Source of the DNA: Roridomyces roridus
Taxonomy: Eukaryota; Basidiomycota; Agaricomycetes; Agaricales; Mycenaceae
Assembly (NCBI GenBank): GCA_029378245.1
Contig: JARKIF010000015.1
Coordinates: forward strand, 248,001 to 312,000
Reading direction: 5' to 3'
DNA: 64,000 nt
Translations under genes and position numbers: made by a program
Notes under the pieces: model-generated
Database searches by the model: none
The model's input: only the letters and a program-made list of their open reading frames with translations
Told to the model about the DNA's origin: nothing
Shown here: one piece after another, positions 23,809 through 35,429 of the stretch
Layout: every line of letters begins with the position of its first letter
Numbering within the stretch: position 1 is the first letter of the stretch

Positions 23809-24404
23809 TTAAATAATGTCTTCCTCGGCTTCTTCCTCAATCCGATCGAGACGGGGTTCCCATGACTTTAACGCTGTACGGCGCCAATGTATATCTGGTT
23901 TATTTGGCGTTGTCACGTGCGCAAATAGGTCAGCGCGTGACAGCGACGTCGTATTGAACAAGAAAGAGTCCAGAAATATCTGCCCCTCCTCGGAAGTCTG
24001 CGTCATCGTAAGGGTGTGTGTCCCGTTCGGCAGGGCACCGGATGTGAAGAGAATCTGGTGGTGAACGACAAAGTCTCTGTCGGCGCTCGTCGGCGGAGCG
24101 ATGAAGGATGCGGGTGGGCTATCATCAATGGAGAAGGCCATGACTGCACCAGATGCCGTGGGTGCCACCTTCCCGTATACGACGACCGATGTCCCTGGAG
24201 ATTCCGAAATTGAGTGGGGAGCCTAGAGGCAGAGAATCACTCACCATTGAACAAAAAAGTAGCAGTCTCCCCGCTGCTAGAATGCAAAGCCGCCGAGGTC
24301 GTCTGCATAAACTGCTGGACGTCCCCACGTCCCGTCCAGCCAGTGGAGGGACTGTAGTGGACCCGAGAGTCGTGGTCGTCCACGATAACTTCGACGGTGC
24401 CCAT
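23809..24404 (-). CDS. beta-sandwich ectodomain protein lacking a membrane anchor
   Basis: Two exons: 24404-24245, then from about 24194 to 23809, joined by a 50-nt GTGAGT..CAG intron. The product is about 180 residues: MGTVEVIVDDHDSRVHYSPS, GETATFLFNG-TSVVVYGKV, MAFSIDDSPPASF, LPNGTHTLTMTQ and GQIFLDSFLFN. It matches the ectodomain of the protein at 20.7 kb, including an intron at the same FNG|T position. It has no signal peptide and, unlike family members, stops (LDRIEEEAEEDII) without a Ser-rich stalk or membrane span. It may be a 3'-truncated copy or may use further exons that I did not find. Its function is unknown. Confidence 0.6.
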
Positions 24405-27125
24405 GGTGTCCGCCGGGGACGTGGCGGGAGGGAGAGAGTGAGTGAGGCGATCATATGGCCGAGGGCTTGGTACATCAGGTCACAGGAACTTGGAACTTGA
24501 TAGTTGCGAGAGCCCGTGGAAGTGCAGACACGGATACATCAGGAAAACCTGAAGTTGCCAATTGTCGGTAATTGCCACCATATACCGAAGAATGTCTCAT
24601 TATCCAAGATTTTTCTGATGTCTAAGTGCCGATAATTTCGTACCAACTTTCAACAGAATGGCTCACAAATGCTGACATATGGCTATCATATGGCCCCATT
24701 TGGAGCAGGTATCTTCGCATTCAACGGACATCATGTTATTCAACTGGGTGTACTCGGAAATGAACTGTATTGCACATTAAAAATGAATACAGTGGTAACG
24801 GTATGATGTACATATGCATATTCCAGATTCAACCCGACAAACCTGCCCATCGCACCGTGCAAGCATTGATACGTATGGTGGAAACGCGACATGAGGCAGA
24901 GCTGTCGGCAAAGGGATGAGCGGCAGGGCAGTGAAGTATTCAGGATGTCACATACCTATACGGACGAAGCTGATGGGCGAGTAAAATAGGGGACTGCAGA
25001 ACAACAATGAATAGATGTGAATCATGGAGGAAAGGACACATACTGAGGGAAGGACCCGTTCATAATGAACCAGTAAGGGCTGGGGTGGGTGTGATTAGGC
25101 CATATACAACACAAAGAAATATCACTATTCACCATTGTAACGGAAGCAGCTGTATGCGACGGAGCGTGGGTAGGTAGGGTATCGGAAAGGAGACAGTGCA
25201 GGGATATAGAACTGAGAACACACCTTACAAGTTACGGCGGTCTTGTGCCGACGTGGGAGTGCCAACGCTGGTATGCATCGGTGAGGTGGCAGGGCTTAGC
25301 CGAGGGCGGTGAGCGACAGGCTACAGCGGTGAGTGTGAGCCTGACCCTACAGATACCAGGGATGGATTGAGCATTAGTGGAAAGATGGCAGCAGCACACG
25401 CACTGCGGCTCTGAGTCTTGTACATGTGCCGGGCCCGAGCATTCCCAAGATCTTGGCCTGGATGTCCATGAACACGCGTGGAGGCGCGTGGAGGTGCTAT
25501 GGAAGTATGAGGACGGACCTGGGCACAGGGGAGATGGAGGTCGCAAGGCGGGAAAGGGTAAATGAGGTGGGTTGTCAGTGGAAGATGGGGGGAGGAAGAG
25601 AAAGGCTTTGACAGCGCTTCTCATGTTGCCGAGTTGGGTTGTCAACCAACATCACGTGAGCGGTGCGGTGACAGAACACCGTCTTACCGTAACTGTTACG
25701 TGCTCTCGGCAAACGACTTAGCGATATTTATGAGATCGTACAAGCTGGGCAGACTGAAGGGTAGCGCACACAACAGCCAATCTCTTGGAGTGAACCATAG
25801 CCGGGACTCCCTGGGTGCCTGCCAGCAAGTTTCTCTCACACCGAGATTTGACCCAAACAATCTCGGCAAATTGTTCCGGAGTTTCGGCAGTGTTCAACAT
25901 TTTCGGATTGTCGCAGATTGTTGCCAAGATGGCGAATGTGGTTTTTCCTGATGTACTGTCGGAATCAGCCCCCGACTGCCGAGTGCAGTCACAGTGGGTG
26001 TATCTGATTGCCTGGCGTTCGCGAACATACATAAGACGACTGGCAGGGAGTTTCGGTCAGTGACGCCGCAGTAGTCGAGGACACGCAGATCATCCGAGAC
26101 TTACTTACATCAGTGGTCAGCAATGAGGGGTGGGAAGAGCGCTCTATAGTTAGTCGAAAAGTCTTCCACCACTGAATGGTGGGAGATTTCAAGGTGGAAC
26201 GAGCTCCGAGGGTGGCCCAGGCAAGATGGTGGTCAGGAGCAGGAGTCGAAAGCGGTGCTGATACCTGCTTTTATGGGCCATTGCTAGCGCATGGCAATCC
26301 GAGTCTGGGGGTGTGGAGAAGATAGGGGAGGCCCCAGGTATTGTAGCAGCGAGGTAATTTCAAATGACAAGGACGTGACAGTGCACACGAAGAGTCTCGA
26401 AGACAGAGAAAGTTGAGAGTCCGGCAGCACATTGAAGGCGAGACCAAAGCAGGAACACAGTGAGGCCGGGAATTGGAAATCGGCCAGTCTCCAGATTGGA
26501 AAGCCGAGGAAAGCACGAGTTCATTGCCTGGAGAGTCACAGAAACGGATATTGGGAATCAGGATTCAGCTGAAGCAAGACGCGCGCAGCCGCTGTCAACG
26601 GTGAAGATCACAACCCATCGGCCGGCGGAGAGAAGCCAACCGATCCATGTTCAAGGCTTACTAAAAGGAAATTAGTAGTCAAAGACGTCATCGATCAAAA
26701 TTTGGACCCCATGTTGGCGGAAAACGGGCCGATAAAACCGAGCTTAAAAATAAATTTTTAAGACTCGGAATCATGTGACTGACAATCATATGCCGTATTG
26801 ATTGCCATCTCGGCCGACCAGCCCCCAGGGATCAGGGTTGTTTTTCAAAGGTCTTTCAATTGGTTGAACTGTTCCAACGCAACGGGTTTGAACGAATGCC
26901 GCAAGCGAACGAAGATCATTAAGGACCAAGGTTGAAATGAACAACTTCAACAAGACATGAACAAGAAATGAATGCAAGATTCGGGAGAGGATTGTTTCAT
27001 CATTGCGGGTACGGTCACGGTGCGAATCAGAGCTCAGAGTTGGCTCAACAAGAAGCAGAGCCTTTATTGAACCGACTAGCACGCATTGATGATCTGTGCA
27101 TCGGAATGGATGAGGTGTACAGCCT
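24405..27125. other. gene-free stretch
   Basis: About 2.7 kb with only short overlapping frames (for example 25232-25645 minus, 26786-27253 minus) and no domain, splice pattern or clear inverted repeat. It may be old repeat sequence. Confidence 0.45.
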
Positions 27126-28753
27126 TTGACAAGGACAGCCTTGGAGCTGTTGATGACGGCACTCTCCTCCTCCTCCCCCCACCTCCTGCTCAGCTCCCAT
27201 CCTGCTGGCCTCATGACGTATGCTGTATTTGCGCCCATTTCCCTGACATTCATGGCGCGGTCTCCTCACAGTGGATCATCATCCGTCATCCGGGCCAAAG
27301 GAGCGCTGGTCTCCGCTGCAGGTCCCTCGTCTTCTCGTCCTCTCGCTCCTCGTCAGAGATCTCATACCGGATTTTGAGCAGTGATCTATTTCTACGACTA
27401 CCTCCTCACCTTGTCCAACGAGATCGAGCTGTATCGGCATTCACGCCGCGACCGCCGATTGCTTGCCAGTTTCGTGGCGCTGCGTTACTTGCCTGCGCTG
27501 TATCAGTTGGTCATGGTAGTAGCCATGATTTACGAGGACCCCACACCGGAGAGGTACCGTATCCTTCCTACTCGTCAGATATGAAATCCAACGACAACCT
27601 AGATGTGCTGTACTCGACAAAATCGCCATCGGATTGGACACTGCCTTCCAACTGAGCTACATCCGTCCGTCCGTCCGTCCTCTTCCCCTGCAACCCACTC
27701 ATCGAATGCCGCAGTGATAGTAACATGGCGCGTCCACGCAACCAACGGACCCCTCCTCGCAATACCACTAGCGCTCCTTGGCCTGGCGTCTCCGATCATT
27801 AACCTTGCCGTATCTAACCCCTCTGCGTTCCCTTCATGCCGGGTCCTGAATACAGGGCCGACTGCAAGGTGCGCGTAGCTGCCAAATTCCTCGGTCGTCT
27901 AGCTCACTCTCACTTGCAGGATAAGTACGTTCTCCTTCCCTCATGTAAGAAGGAGGCCTCATCTGATTTATTCCAACTGGCAGTCTTCATCCTTCCCTGT
28001 CTACGAGCGGCGTTTGATGCAGCAGCAACTCTGGCGTTGATCTTCAGGCTCTGGCGGCACATATACTTGATGGCAGAGTTAGCGTCGAATACGGTGTCTT
28101 TTGTGTTACAAGAAGGCAAGTCTCCGTCCCTGAACTGCACTGACAGCTGACGATTGGCGTTCAGAGATCCGTGATATAATGCAAGTCCGAGTCGCGCACA
28201 TGGATAGCAGAAAACTGAGACCGTTCCGTCAGACTTATATTCGCGATTATGGCCATGGAAGCCGTTTTTGCTCAGGTTTTTCACCTCGATCTCTCATCGC
28301 AAGTTGCACACATCTCACGCAACATAGATCCCCTCCGCTCGAACCCACGGACGCAACTTCATCGTCCCCTTCGTAGACTCGCTCACAGCCATCTTGACCA
28401 CGCGATTCATGCTCGAGCTCGCGGAGAAGGGGCGGGGAGGAAGAGATCGACGGTCTTCAAGAAGTGGACCACGGATATATGACCCGACGTCGAACTCGTT
28501 TGTAGTTGACAACACATTGGGGAGCGTGCTGCCCACGACGACCCGCACGCTCGTGGACGAGGACTCAGGGTCAGGCCCGGAATTGCCGAAGAAGAGTACT
28601 GGCGATGCCGAAGACGGAGCGTCTTCGCTTCGTGTGAGTACCCCCTCTCGGAGCTTCCTGCTGCCTCATACTGATACAGCCCTGGAGACTGCCTCAACGC
28701 GCAGTATTGGTTGGAATCGGGTAGGATCTTGTCTTGGTGCCAGGTCGTTCTGA
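27126..28753 (+). CDS. DUF6533-like multispan membrane protein
   Basis: The exon from 27379 encodes AVIYFYDYLLTLSNEIELYR, the hallmark of the basidiomycete DUF6533 seven-span group (usual form LIYDYLLTL..E.E). Later exons give CAVLDKIAIGLDTAFQLSYI, VTWRVHATNGPLLAIPLALL, FILPCLRAAFDAAATLALIF, LIFAIMAMEAVFAQVFHLDL and NFIVPFVDSLTAILTTRFML, each a membrane span. A hydrophilic Ser/Arg-rich tail (GRGGRDRRSSRSGPRIYDPT) ends at 28753. The family's role is unknown; a receptor-like fold has been suggested for such proteins. The N-terminal exon was not resolved and the start at 27126 is nominal. Splicing seems odd in places: a (CCGT)n run lies in one intron at 27661-27679, one intron looks GC-AG (AG|GCAAGT at 28113), and phase requires a very short exon near 27920. 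Confidence 0.55.
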
Positions 28754-29741
28754 AGAAATGGAATTGAGCCCGCTACACTGCCTTCATCTCTTTTTTTGTA
28801 TGCGGCCGTCGTACATCAACCATTGGGTGTATCGTTGGGTTGAATGACCAATCTTCGCGCCCCATTTTCCGCCACCTTCTCGGCCCGATTCCCGGACATT
28901 TATCCTAGTCGAGACAGAATTCAAGGACTTGAGTGAACTCATCACATATCAATGAGATAGCACCTGCACAGAATTGAAGTACTTCAATTGAGTTCAAGGC
29001 AAAGTTGAAAGTCGAGTTGAAACTCTCCGCGTGATGATCCACTATTCGCGAATGACCATATGTGGTTCTTCGTTCGAATTCAGTCATATTCGAAAGGTTA
29101 GCGGAGATGGTCCATGGATCCGTGGATGGAGTTGCAATCGGTGATCTGGGTAGTCGACTTGTCGGATACCCAGAGGATTTATCTTTCGCAGTTGATCGAT
29201 GCCCAACAGTAAGAGTACCGGCCGAGCGAGCAATATGCCCACTCGCAACGTGACTTTATCGTGACAAATCAGCCCTATTTCCGCTGTGTCAACTGCCGCC
29301 ACAAATTACATCCCTCAACAGTTCAACTAGGATGAACAACTGAGAACAAAAGGCGGAGGTTGAATGCCCGCTGTATATACGACGGAGTTATGTGTCCAAA
29401 AGACGAGCAACCGCGTGGGCCATGTACAATAACTGATCACTCGGCGCGTTTTGCCGAACCTGCTGGCCACAAACTAGCATTCGGCGGAAAATTAAGGGGA
29501 TATTGTGTTGCCTCCAAGTTCAGACACATTTTCTTCTTCCGGCAAATCTGCGAGTCCCTGGCTGACCGAGCGCATTTAAACTTGATATTCCTGGAAGTTT
29601 GCAATACCGTACGCCGCCGTCTCAGGTTGGAACTGCACCATGCGGTTGTCGCTTACGGTCCCACTCTGGATCCAGGTATCCCACAGCGATTTCAAATCCT
29701 ATCTCCGTATACAACTCGACACGACGGTTGTTCGAAGAAGG
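28754..29741. other. intergenic, promoter region of the chitinase gene
   Basis: Short frames only (28905-29087 minus; 29360-29746 plus), none recognised. Repeated TTCAA/TTGAA words occur at 28905-29020. Confidence 0.4.
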
Positions 29742-29749
29742 TATAAAAT
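29742..29749 (+). promoter_or_regulatory. TATA box of the chitinase gene
   Basis: TATAAAAT lies 78 bases upstream of the ATG at 29827. Confidence 0.6.
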
Positions 29750-29826
29750 CCAGAACGGCTCAGCCCATACTGCAGCAGCTCGCCCCGAGTTCCTATAACT
29801 TCTCTGGAATCCCATCGCAAGGAAAG

Positions 29827-31977
29827 ATGGCCAAGCTAGCAACTTGTTTTCTCGCCCTCGCGCTCACCTTCGGAGCAAATCAGGTCCTGGGGTACGATCC
29901 CACCTGCAGCGACAACGTACGTAGGCCATGCATGACCTCGATCCACTGCTGATGGGGTGCGGGCTGCATAGTTGGCAGTCTACTGGGGTGCATTAAATTC
30001 CCCTGCTCAATAAAACAAGCGATTAATTGACTTGTGCAGGGCAAAACTCGTACGGAGTGACCAACCCAAACGACCCCGCCAACTGGCAACAGACCATTTC
30101 GGCGTACTGCCAAGACACCAGCATCGATGCGATTCAAATTGCGTTCGTAGATGTCTTCTTCTCCACCGGTGGGCTGCCCGAGCTCGATCTGTCGAATGTG
30201 AGTACTCTTTGATGCATCGGAACAAGGGTTGATCGGAGCGTATAGATATGCGGTACCGGCAGTGGCGTCTTCCCCGGCACCAACCTGGCGAACTGCCAGT
30301 TCCTCGCGGCCGGCATTGAAGCCTGCCAGAATCAAGGCAAATCCGTTACTCTTTCCCTTGGTCAGTATCACCACTCAGCACATTTGCAATCGTGAAACTG
30401 ATGGAATATTGCTCAGGCGGCCAAACCGGCTCGGCATCCTTTACCTCGGATGCACAGGGAACGGCGTTCGCCAACACTATCTGGGATCTCTTCCTCGGAG
30501 GCTCGAGCTCCACACGTCCTTTTGGCACCGCCGTCCTCGATGGCGTGGATTTGGATATTGAGGTTGGAGCGCCTACTGGATTTGCTGCGTTTGTGAATCA
30601 AATTCGCGCGCTTTCTGTTGGGGCTAGCAAAAAGTGCGTACTTTGTTCAACCAGGAGAGTCAAGATTCATGGGTGAATGAAGGTATTATGTGACGGCGGC
30701 TCCTCAGTGTCCCTACCCCGACGCGCACATTGGCGGAGCACTTAATGCGGCGAGCTTCGATGCGGTCTATGTCCAGGTAATACAATGCCTTTGGAACTCC
30801 ATGGGTAAAGATTTCTGACGACCCACGCATTTAGTTCTACAACAATATTTGGTAAACCTTTCGTTCGAGAGCAGGAAAAAGTCTGACCTGAACAAATGAA
30901 CAGCGAAGTCTCAAACGCAGGCAATCCGACGGTCAGTGCGCTTTGAACCCACATTCGGATTCCCTGATGCTCTCCGCAGGACTGGGATTACAGCGTATGG
31001 GACACCTGGGCCAAAACCGTCTCGCCGAACCCCGCCGTGAAGGTATACATCGGCGCCCCTGCAGCATCGAGTGCAGGTGCGGGCTACGTCGATGCGGCGA
31101 CGTTGGGCGCTCTGGCGGTTTCAACGCGGTCGCAGTACTCGAGTTTCGGTGGGATTATGCTTTGGGATGCGTCGCAGGCATACGGTGAGTTGTGTCTTGA
31201 AACTGGGTTTGAATCTGAGGTCTGAGGATGTTTCCAGCAAACGGGAGATATGATGAGCAAATCAAAAATCTTATTAACAACAACTGTGCCACGACGACGC
31301 CGCCCTCCAGCTGTGCGCAGACCTACACCGTCGTTAGTGGTGACACATGTTCAAAAATCGAGTCCAAGAACGGCATCTCGGACGCGACGCTGCATTCTTT
31401 GAATCCGTCGATCAACACTGGCTGCACGAGTATGTATTGGAATCACTCACTCGTCCATGGTGAACTGAAAGCTCGCCCTAGATTTGGCTATCGGCCAAGT
31501 GCTTTGCGTTCAAGCGGGGAGTAGTGGTGGTACCGGAACGTGCACACAGACGTATACTGTGGTCAGCGGTGACACCTGCTCCAAAATCGAGTCAAATGAG
31601 GGCATATCTGACGCCCAATTGCACGCTCTGAACCCGAGCATCAACACCGGCTGTACCAGTACGTTTCCTGTCCATCAAGCCACACGAACGAACCAATCAT
31701 ACTCACCGATATCCACGCAGATTTATCCGTCGGTGAAAAACTGTGCCTCGCGCAAAGCTCGGGCGGAAGCGGGACATGCTCGCAGATGTACACGGTCGTG
31801 AGTGGCGATACGTGCGGTAAAATCGAGTCGCATTTCGGTATCTCGGACGCGACGCTCCATTCGTTGAACCCTTCGATTAACACTGGATGCACAAGTGAGT
31901 CTTACCTGTCGATGTATAGTGCCTTCCGTTTGACTTTGGCCGCAGACTTGTCTGTTGGGCAACAGTTGTGTATCTGA
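29827..31977 (+). CDS. GH18 chitinase with three C-terminal LysM units
   Basis: Hydrolyses beta-1,4-linked N-acetylglucosamine. The signal peptide is [22 protein letters not shown]. Exon 1 (29827-29916) joins a 16-nt exon (29972-29987) and then 30040-30197, reading [19 protein letters not shown], the GH18 class III start. The catalytic strand is [11 protein letters not shown] (DxxDxDxE, acid Glu last). [44 protein letters not shown] and [12 protein letters not shown] complete the barrel. Three LysM units follow, each [27 protein letters not shown] then LS/AIGQ.LC, each split by a phase-1 intron after GCT. The last ends QQLCI-stop. Several exons in the barrel are very short. The LysM units probably tether the enzyme to chitin, for wall remodelling or attack on other fungi or insects. 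Confidence 0.9.
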
Positions 31978-32702
31978 AGACACGGGGAAAGAAAGAAAAA
32001 GGAAGAAGTGCTTGTTTGGATGTACTGGGAAAATTGGGTTTAGGGTCTTGTATATATAATCGAATATTTGCAAGGATTGGTTGTGTGCACCCGAGTGGCC
32101 AGCGTCTAAAAGTTGAATGCGGAGCGTACGAAGCTAAGGATGAGCCCTCAGCCATCAACGACGATGTTGAGAAGAGACACTCACCGCACCTGAGCCGTAC
32201 AAAACGGGGCAGACCATCGTACTCGCTTGAAAGTTGACCGTCGCACAGTAAGTAAGCACAATCGCTGGGATGTTCGAGCAGCATTGGTTCGAAGGCCATG
32301 GGATGTACTGAGGGGTGCCGCGGTATTTTCGTCGTCGAATTTGTAGGGTTGACTTGGGGTACGGTACAAGCTCCAGAAATAGAATCAATCGCAAATCAAT
32401 CGAGGATACCGTGACGAGCGGCTTTGGGAACAGGGAATAAGGAGTGGGAGATGAGTCAACGCGGGGACGGGGACACGCCGTCTGTATCCGGACGCGCCAA
32501 TCGACAGACCCTACAGCGTCATCATGGTGGTTACGGAAGAAGAGATGAGACCAAATATTTGGACCACGTTGTCCTTGTTGACGCCGCGTGGTAACGATCA
32601 ATTTTCCCTTCGCACCTTGACTCTTGCCCTGTCGCTGCCGGCACATCCCTCCCCAACCGCCCGCCTTCTTTGATACCCACACTCGTTCTCCCGCCCTCGC
32701 TC
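31978..32702. other. intergenic
   Basis: No gene is recognised. Bases 32640-32700 are pyrimidine-rich immediately before the next start, as in a fungal promoter. Confidence 0.4.
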
Positions 32703-33816
32703 ATGCTTCCCTCCCTCCTCCTCACCCTTGGTGCCGCTGGCGTTGCCATGGCATTCGGCCACAGCGGCCAATCGCAGGTCCGGAGCCACGCGGGACTCGT
32801 CATGCGTCGCAGCAACACTACCAGCTCCGCCGCTGGTCCACACCCTCAGCACGAGAGGAGAGATACCTTTACCGGCGTTCCTATGACTTGGTGCGTCGTT
32901 ATCGACGTGGCATCGAAGATCCGGGAGACTGACTGATGGGCGTGGATGCAGGTATCCGACTAATGTGCGTTATCTGCTGCTCCTCTCGTCCGACTTGCCT
33001 ACTCACATTCTCCCGGACAGACTGGCGCGTATGTACCCATTATTCCTCCTCGACCCGCCCGTTGAGCCACGATTCTCAGTGATGCCTGTACCGGCAAGAA
33101 CCATCTATCGAGCGACTACGTCGTCGCGATGAACTTCCCCGTGCGTGGCCTTGCTCTTCATTCTTCACAGTTCACCAACTCGTCCCTGACCATTCAGCAA
33201 TTCGGCGACAGTGGCGACGCATGTTGTGGGAAGGACCTGACGATCCACTACAACGGCAAGACAGCCACGGCGCGATGCGTCGACGAGGTGCGTCCTTCTA
33301 ACCTCCCTCCTTCCCCGCTCACTACATCCCACGCAGTGCGCTACATGCCCAGATTGGGGTGCGATCGACCTCACCGAAGGCCTTTTCGAGTTCTTCGTCG
33401 GCGACCCCGGTATTGGCGAATTCTACGGCTCTTGGTCGTATGCTGGCGCTGCTGCTCCGCCCCCTGAAACCACCACCAAGAAGAAGACGACGACTAGTAC
33501 CACGCATACGAGCACGACGCATACTACGAGTACTCACCATACGACGACCAGCACTACTACGCATTCGAGCTCGACGACGCATACAAGTACCAGCCATTCG
33601 GCGAGTGTCAAGTCCAGTGCGAGCGCCAGCGCCAGCGCTAGTGCCAGTGCCAGTGCCAGCGCTAGCGGTAGTGGTAGTGCTAGTGCGGCGAGTGGTGGAC
33701 CGACTCCCGCAGGTTCTTTGTCCGTCCCTGCTGCAGGCGACAACGTCGAGTTGTTTGCACAGGGTGTCATGCGGTTGTTGAATCTCGTCGTACAGGGTGC
33801 AGGTGCGGAGGCTTGA
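32703..33816 (+). CDS. secreted expansin-like double-psi beta-barrel protein with Ser-rich tail
   Basis: Six exons: 32703-32890, 32952-32964 (13 nt), 33021-33028 (8 nt), 33080-33140, 33198-33287, 33337-33816. A signal peptide (MLPSLLLTLGAAGVAMAFGH) and a short Ser/Arg-rich segment ending ERR precede the barrel: FTGVPMTW-YPTN-TGA-DACTGKNHLSS, FGDSGDACCGKDLTIHYNG, ARCVDE-CATCPDWGAIDLTEGLF, FYGSWSYAG. The HYNGKTA and CP.WGAIDL motifs and the acidic Asp fit the barwin/expansin/RlpA class. A Thr/His/Ser-rich low-complexity stalk (33480-33700, with SASASA runs) follows. No expansin CBM63 domain is present, so it is expansin-like rather than a true expansin. It probably acts at the cell wall. Confidence 0.85.
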
Positions 33817-34093
33817 GCTCCTCCCAAGCCGTTGGTCTTTTCTCCCTACATTCGTGTCAGATACAACTACTATACCGCGGCGCAGCCGGATTGCATCCCG
33901 TTTTGTCTTATCTTTATGTGCGTTCATCTGTACCGTTTCTGATACATACCCATACCGTTTCTACCTACCTCTACTACTTCCCTGGGCTGTTTGGCTGGCG
34001 CCATTGGAATGTCATGAAATGTCATGTATTTTCGTCATTCTGCATCAAATGGACAAGAGAACCCAGAAAAAGGGTGTATATGCCTTAGAATAA
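33817..34093. other. 3' flank of the expansin-like gene
   Basis: No gene is seen; only short frames without features. Confidence 0.4.
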
Positions 34094-34182
34094 TGCTCCC
34101 TGGCACGGATCGAACGCGCGTGTAACTCGGAGTCTAAACTTCACACTCTCTTGGATTCTTCTGGGATTCCGTGATATGCAGT
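34094..34182 (-). repeat. tRNA-like repeat, copy 1
   Basis: On the minus strand it carries GCGCGTTCGATCCGTGCC, a Pol III B-box/T-arm-like sequence, preceded by GAGAGTGTGA shared with copies 2 and 3. No full cloverleaf with a paired acceptor stem could be built. Confidence 0.4.
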
Positions 34183-34344
34183 GCTCCATTGCTATGTATG
34201 CTTGCGGGAGATCGGAACTTTAGGAGGCAACCGAAAAATAACGTCCACGCACGTGAAGCCAATGGGTTCCCCGACCCGCGTTCGTTATGTAATGGATAAG
34301 AGAACGGAAGAAAATGGAGCACGATGTACTCAGCTCGAAGAAGA

Positions 34345-34452
34345 ATTTCCCTGGCACGAGTCGAACGCGCATTTTAAGGTCAACTGCAGGCCCTCACAGG
34401 CTCACACTCTCTGGGACTCACGGATTCCGGTGCGATATCGAGGTGTGGAAGC
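34345..34452 (-). repeat. tRNA-like repeat, copy 2
   Basis: The minus strand contains GCGCGTTCGACTCGTGCC, a T-arm with a perfect five-pair stem. It is preceded by GAGTCCCAGAGAGTGTGAG and a short hairpin AGCCTGTGAGGGCCT. It is closely related to copy 3 over at least 100 bases. Confidence 0.5.
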
Positions 34453-34728
34453 GAAAAGAAGTGATTCACTCACTGAGCCTGGGGGTAAATACATCAACGT
34501 GGTGTCTCTATTAGGTCGAGAAGTCAACAAAAAATGCTCCTGCGGATTCAGACGAATTTGCACTGAGCAGCGCGCGGCTCGAAGGCGTACCTCAAGGCCA
34601 AGTTTCGGCGCTCCGGGGGAAGGGCCTCTCAGCGTCTGGCAGCCTTGGTAGGGCCATGACTTGACGTCGGTTATTTGGAAGTCGCGGCACAAAAAATCCA
34701 AGAAAAAGCTTGGAGCAATCTGTATTGA

Positions 34729-34795
34729 CATGACGCGAATCGAACACGCCAACGTCTACGTTTTGGATACCTCCGTTTTACTGGTGTGGCTAGCT
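34729..34795 (-). repeat. second tRNA-like type, copy a
   Basis: The minus strand has GGCGTGTTCGATTCGCGTC followed by ATGTCA, with AACGTAGACG before it. It shares the GTGTTCGATTCGCG core with the copy at 35.24 kb. No complete tRNA fold was found. Confidence 0.35.
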
Positions 34796-34901
34796 AGGTG
34801 TAGTTGAATGTCACTGTCAGGTACTTATATGCTTCTCATTCTTGTTTGGATGGATAGGGAATCAAAAAAGGGAGAACTGATGTACTCAGCGCGAAGAGGA
34901 A

Positions 34902-35005
34902 TCGCCCTGGCACGAGTCGAACGCACATTTTAACTGCAGGCCCTCACAGGCTCACACTCTCTGGGACTCACGGGTTCCGTGGCGATACCGAGGCGTGGAA
35001 GCCAA
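34902..35005 (-). repeat. tRNA-like repeat, copy 3
   Basis: Nearly the same as copy 2, but with four bases (GACC) missing before TTAAAATG and with GTGCGTTCGACTCGTGCC as the T-arm-like part. The flanking DNA (GATGTACTCAGC on one side, GCGTGGAAGC on the other) is also shared, so the repeat unit is longer than the tRNA-like part. Confidence 0.5.
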
Positions 35006-35232
35006 TGGAAGTGGTGAGCCTGGAATCTTGCTGGAATCAGTGCTTCTCTTGGGATGCAGTGGCCCAAGACTGGAGAGCGAACAAAAAAGCTCCTACTCAC
35101 TCAACACTGAACAGGGCGCGGGGCGAACCGGTTATTTAAATGGGATGAAGCTAGAGGACGGGCTAGTATACACCTGTTGCCCGGGGCAAACAAGGCAGAG
35201 CAAAATTGCCTGACCAAATCAACAAATATATC

Positions 35233-35305
35233 GACATGGCGCGAATCGAACACGCAGTTGGAAGTCAGAGAAGGCTCTTCTTGCTCTGGACACTAGGTAT
35301 AGCGA
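35233..35305 (-). repeat. second tRNA-like type, copy b
   Basis: The minus strand has TGCGTGTTCGATTCGCGCCATGTCG, a T-arm-like sequence. The upstream CTGACTTCCAACTGCG resembles an anticodon arm. No matching 5' acceptor strand was found, so it is not called a functional tRNA gene. Confidence 0.35.
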
Positions 35306-35429
35306 ACGGTACATCCAGTGACTGGACCGGTCGCTGTAGGAAATCCTTCGGACAAGGGGTCCGATCAATGTCCGAGCGCCGATAGACAAACAGTCACAAA
35401 GCCATCACGAAAATCTGATTCCGACCGCC

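Noticed and set aside
27086..27655. 189-codon plus-strand frame as a separate gene
   Set aside because: It overlaps the DUF6533-like exon in another frame and has no recognisable domain.
33322..33927. 201-codon minus-strand frame rich in Arg/Thr
   Set aside because: Complement of the low-complexity Ser/Thr stalk of the expansin-like gene.
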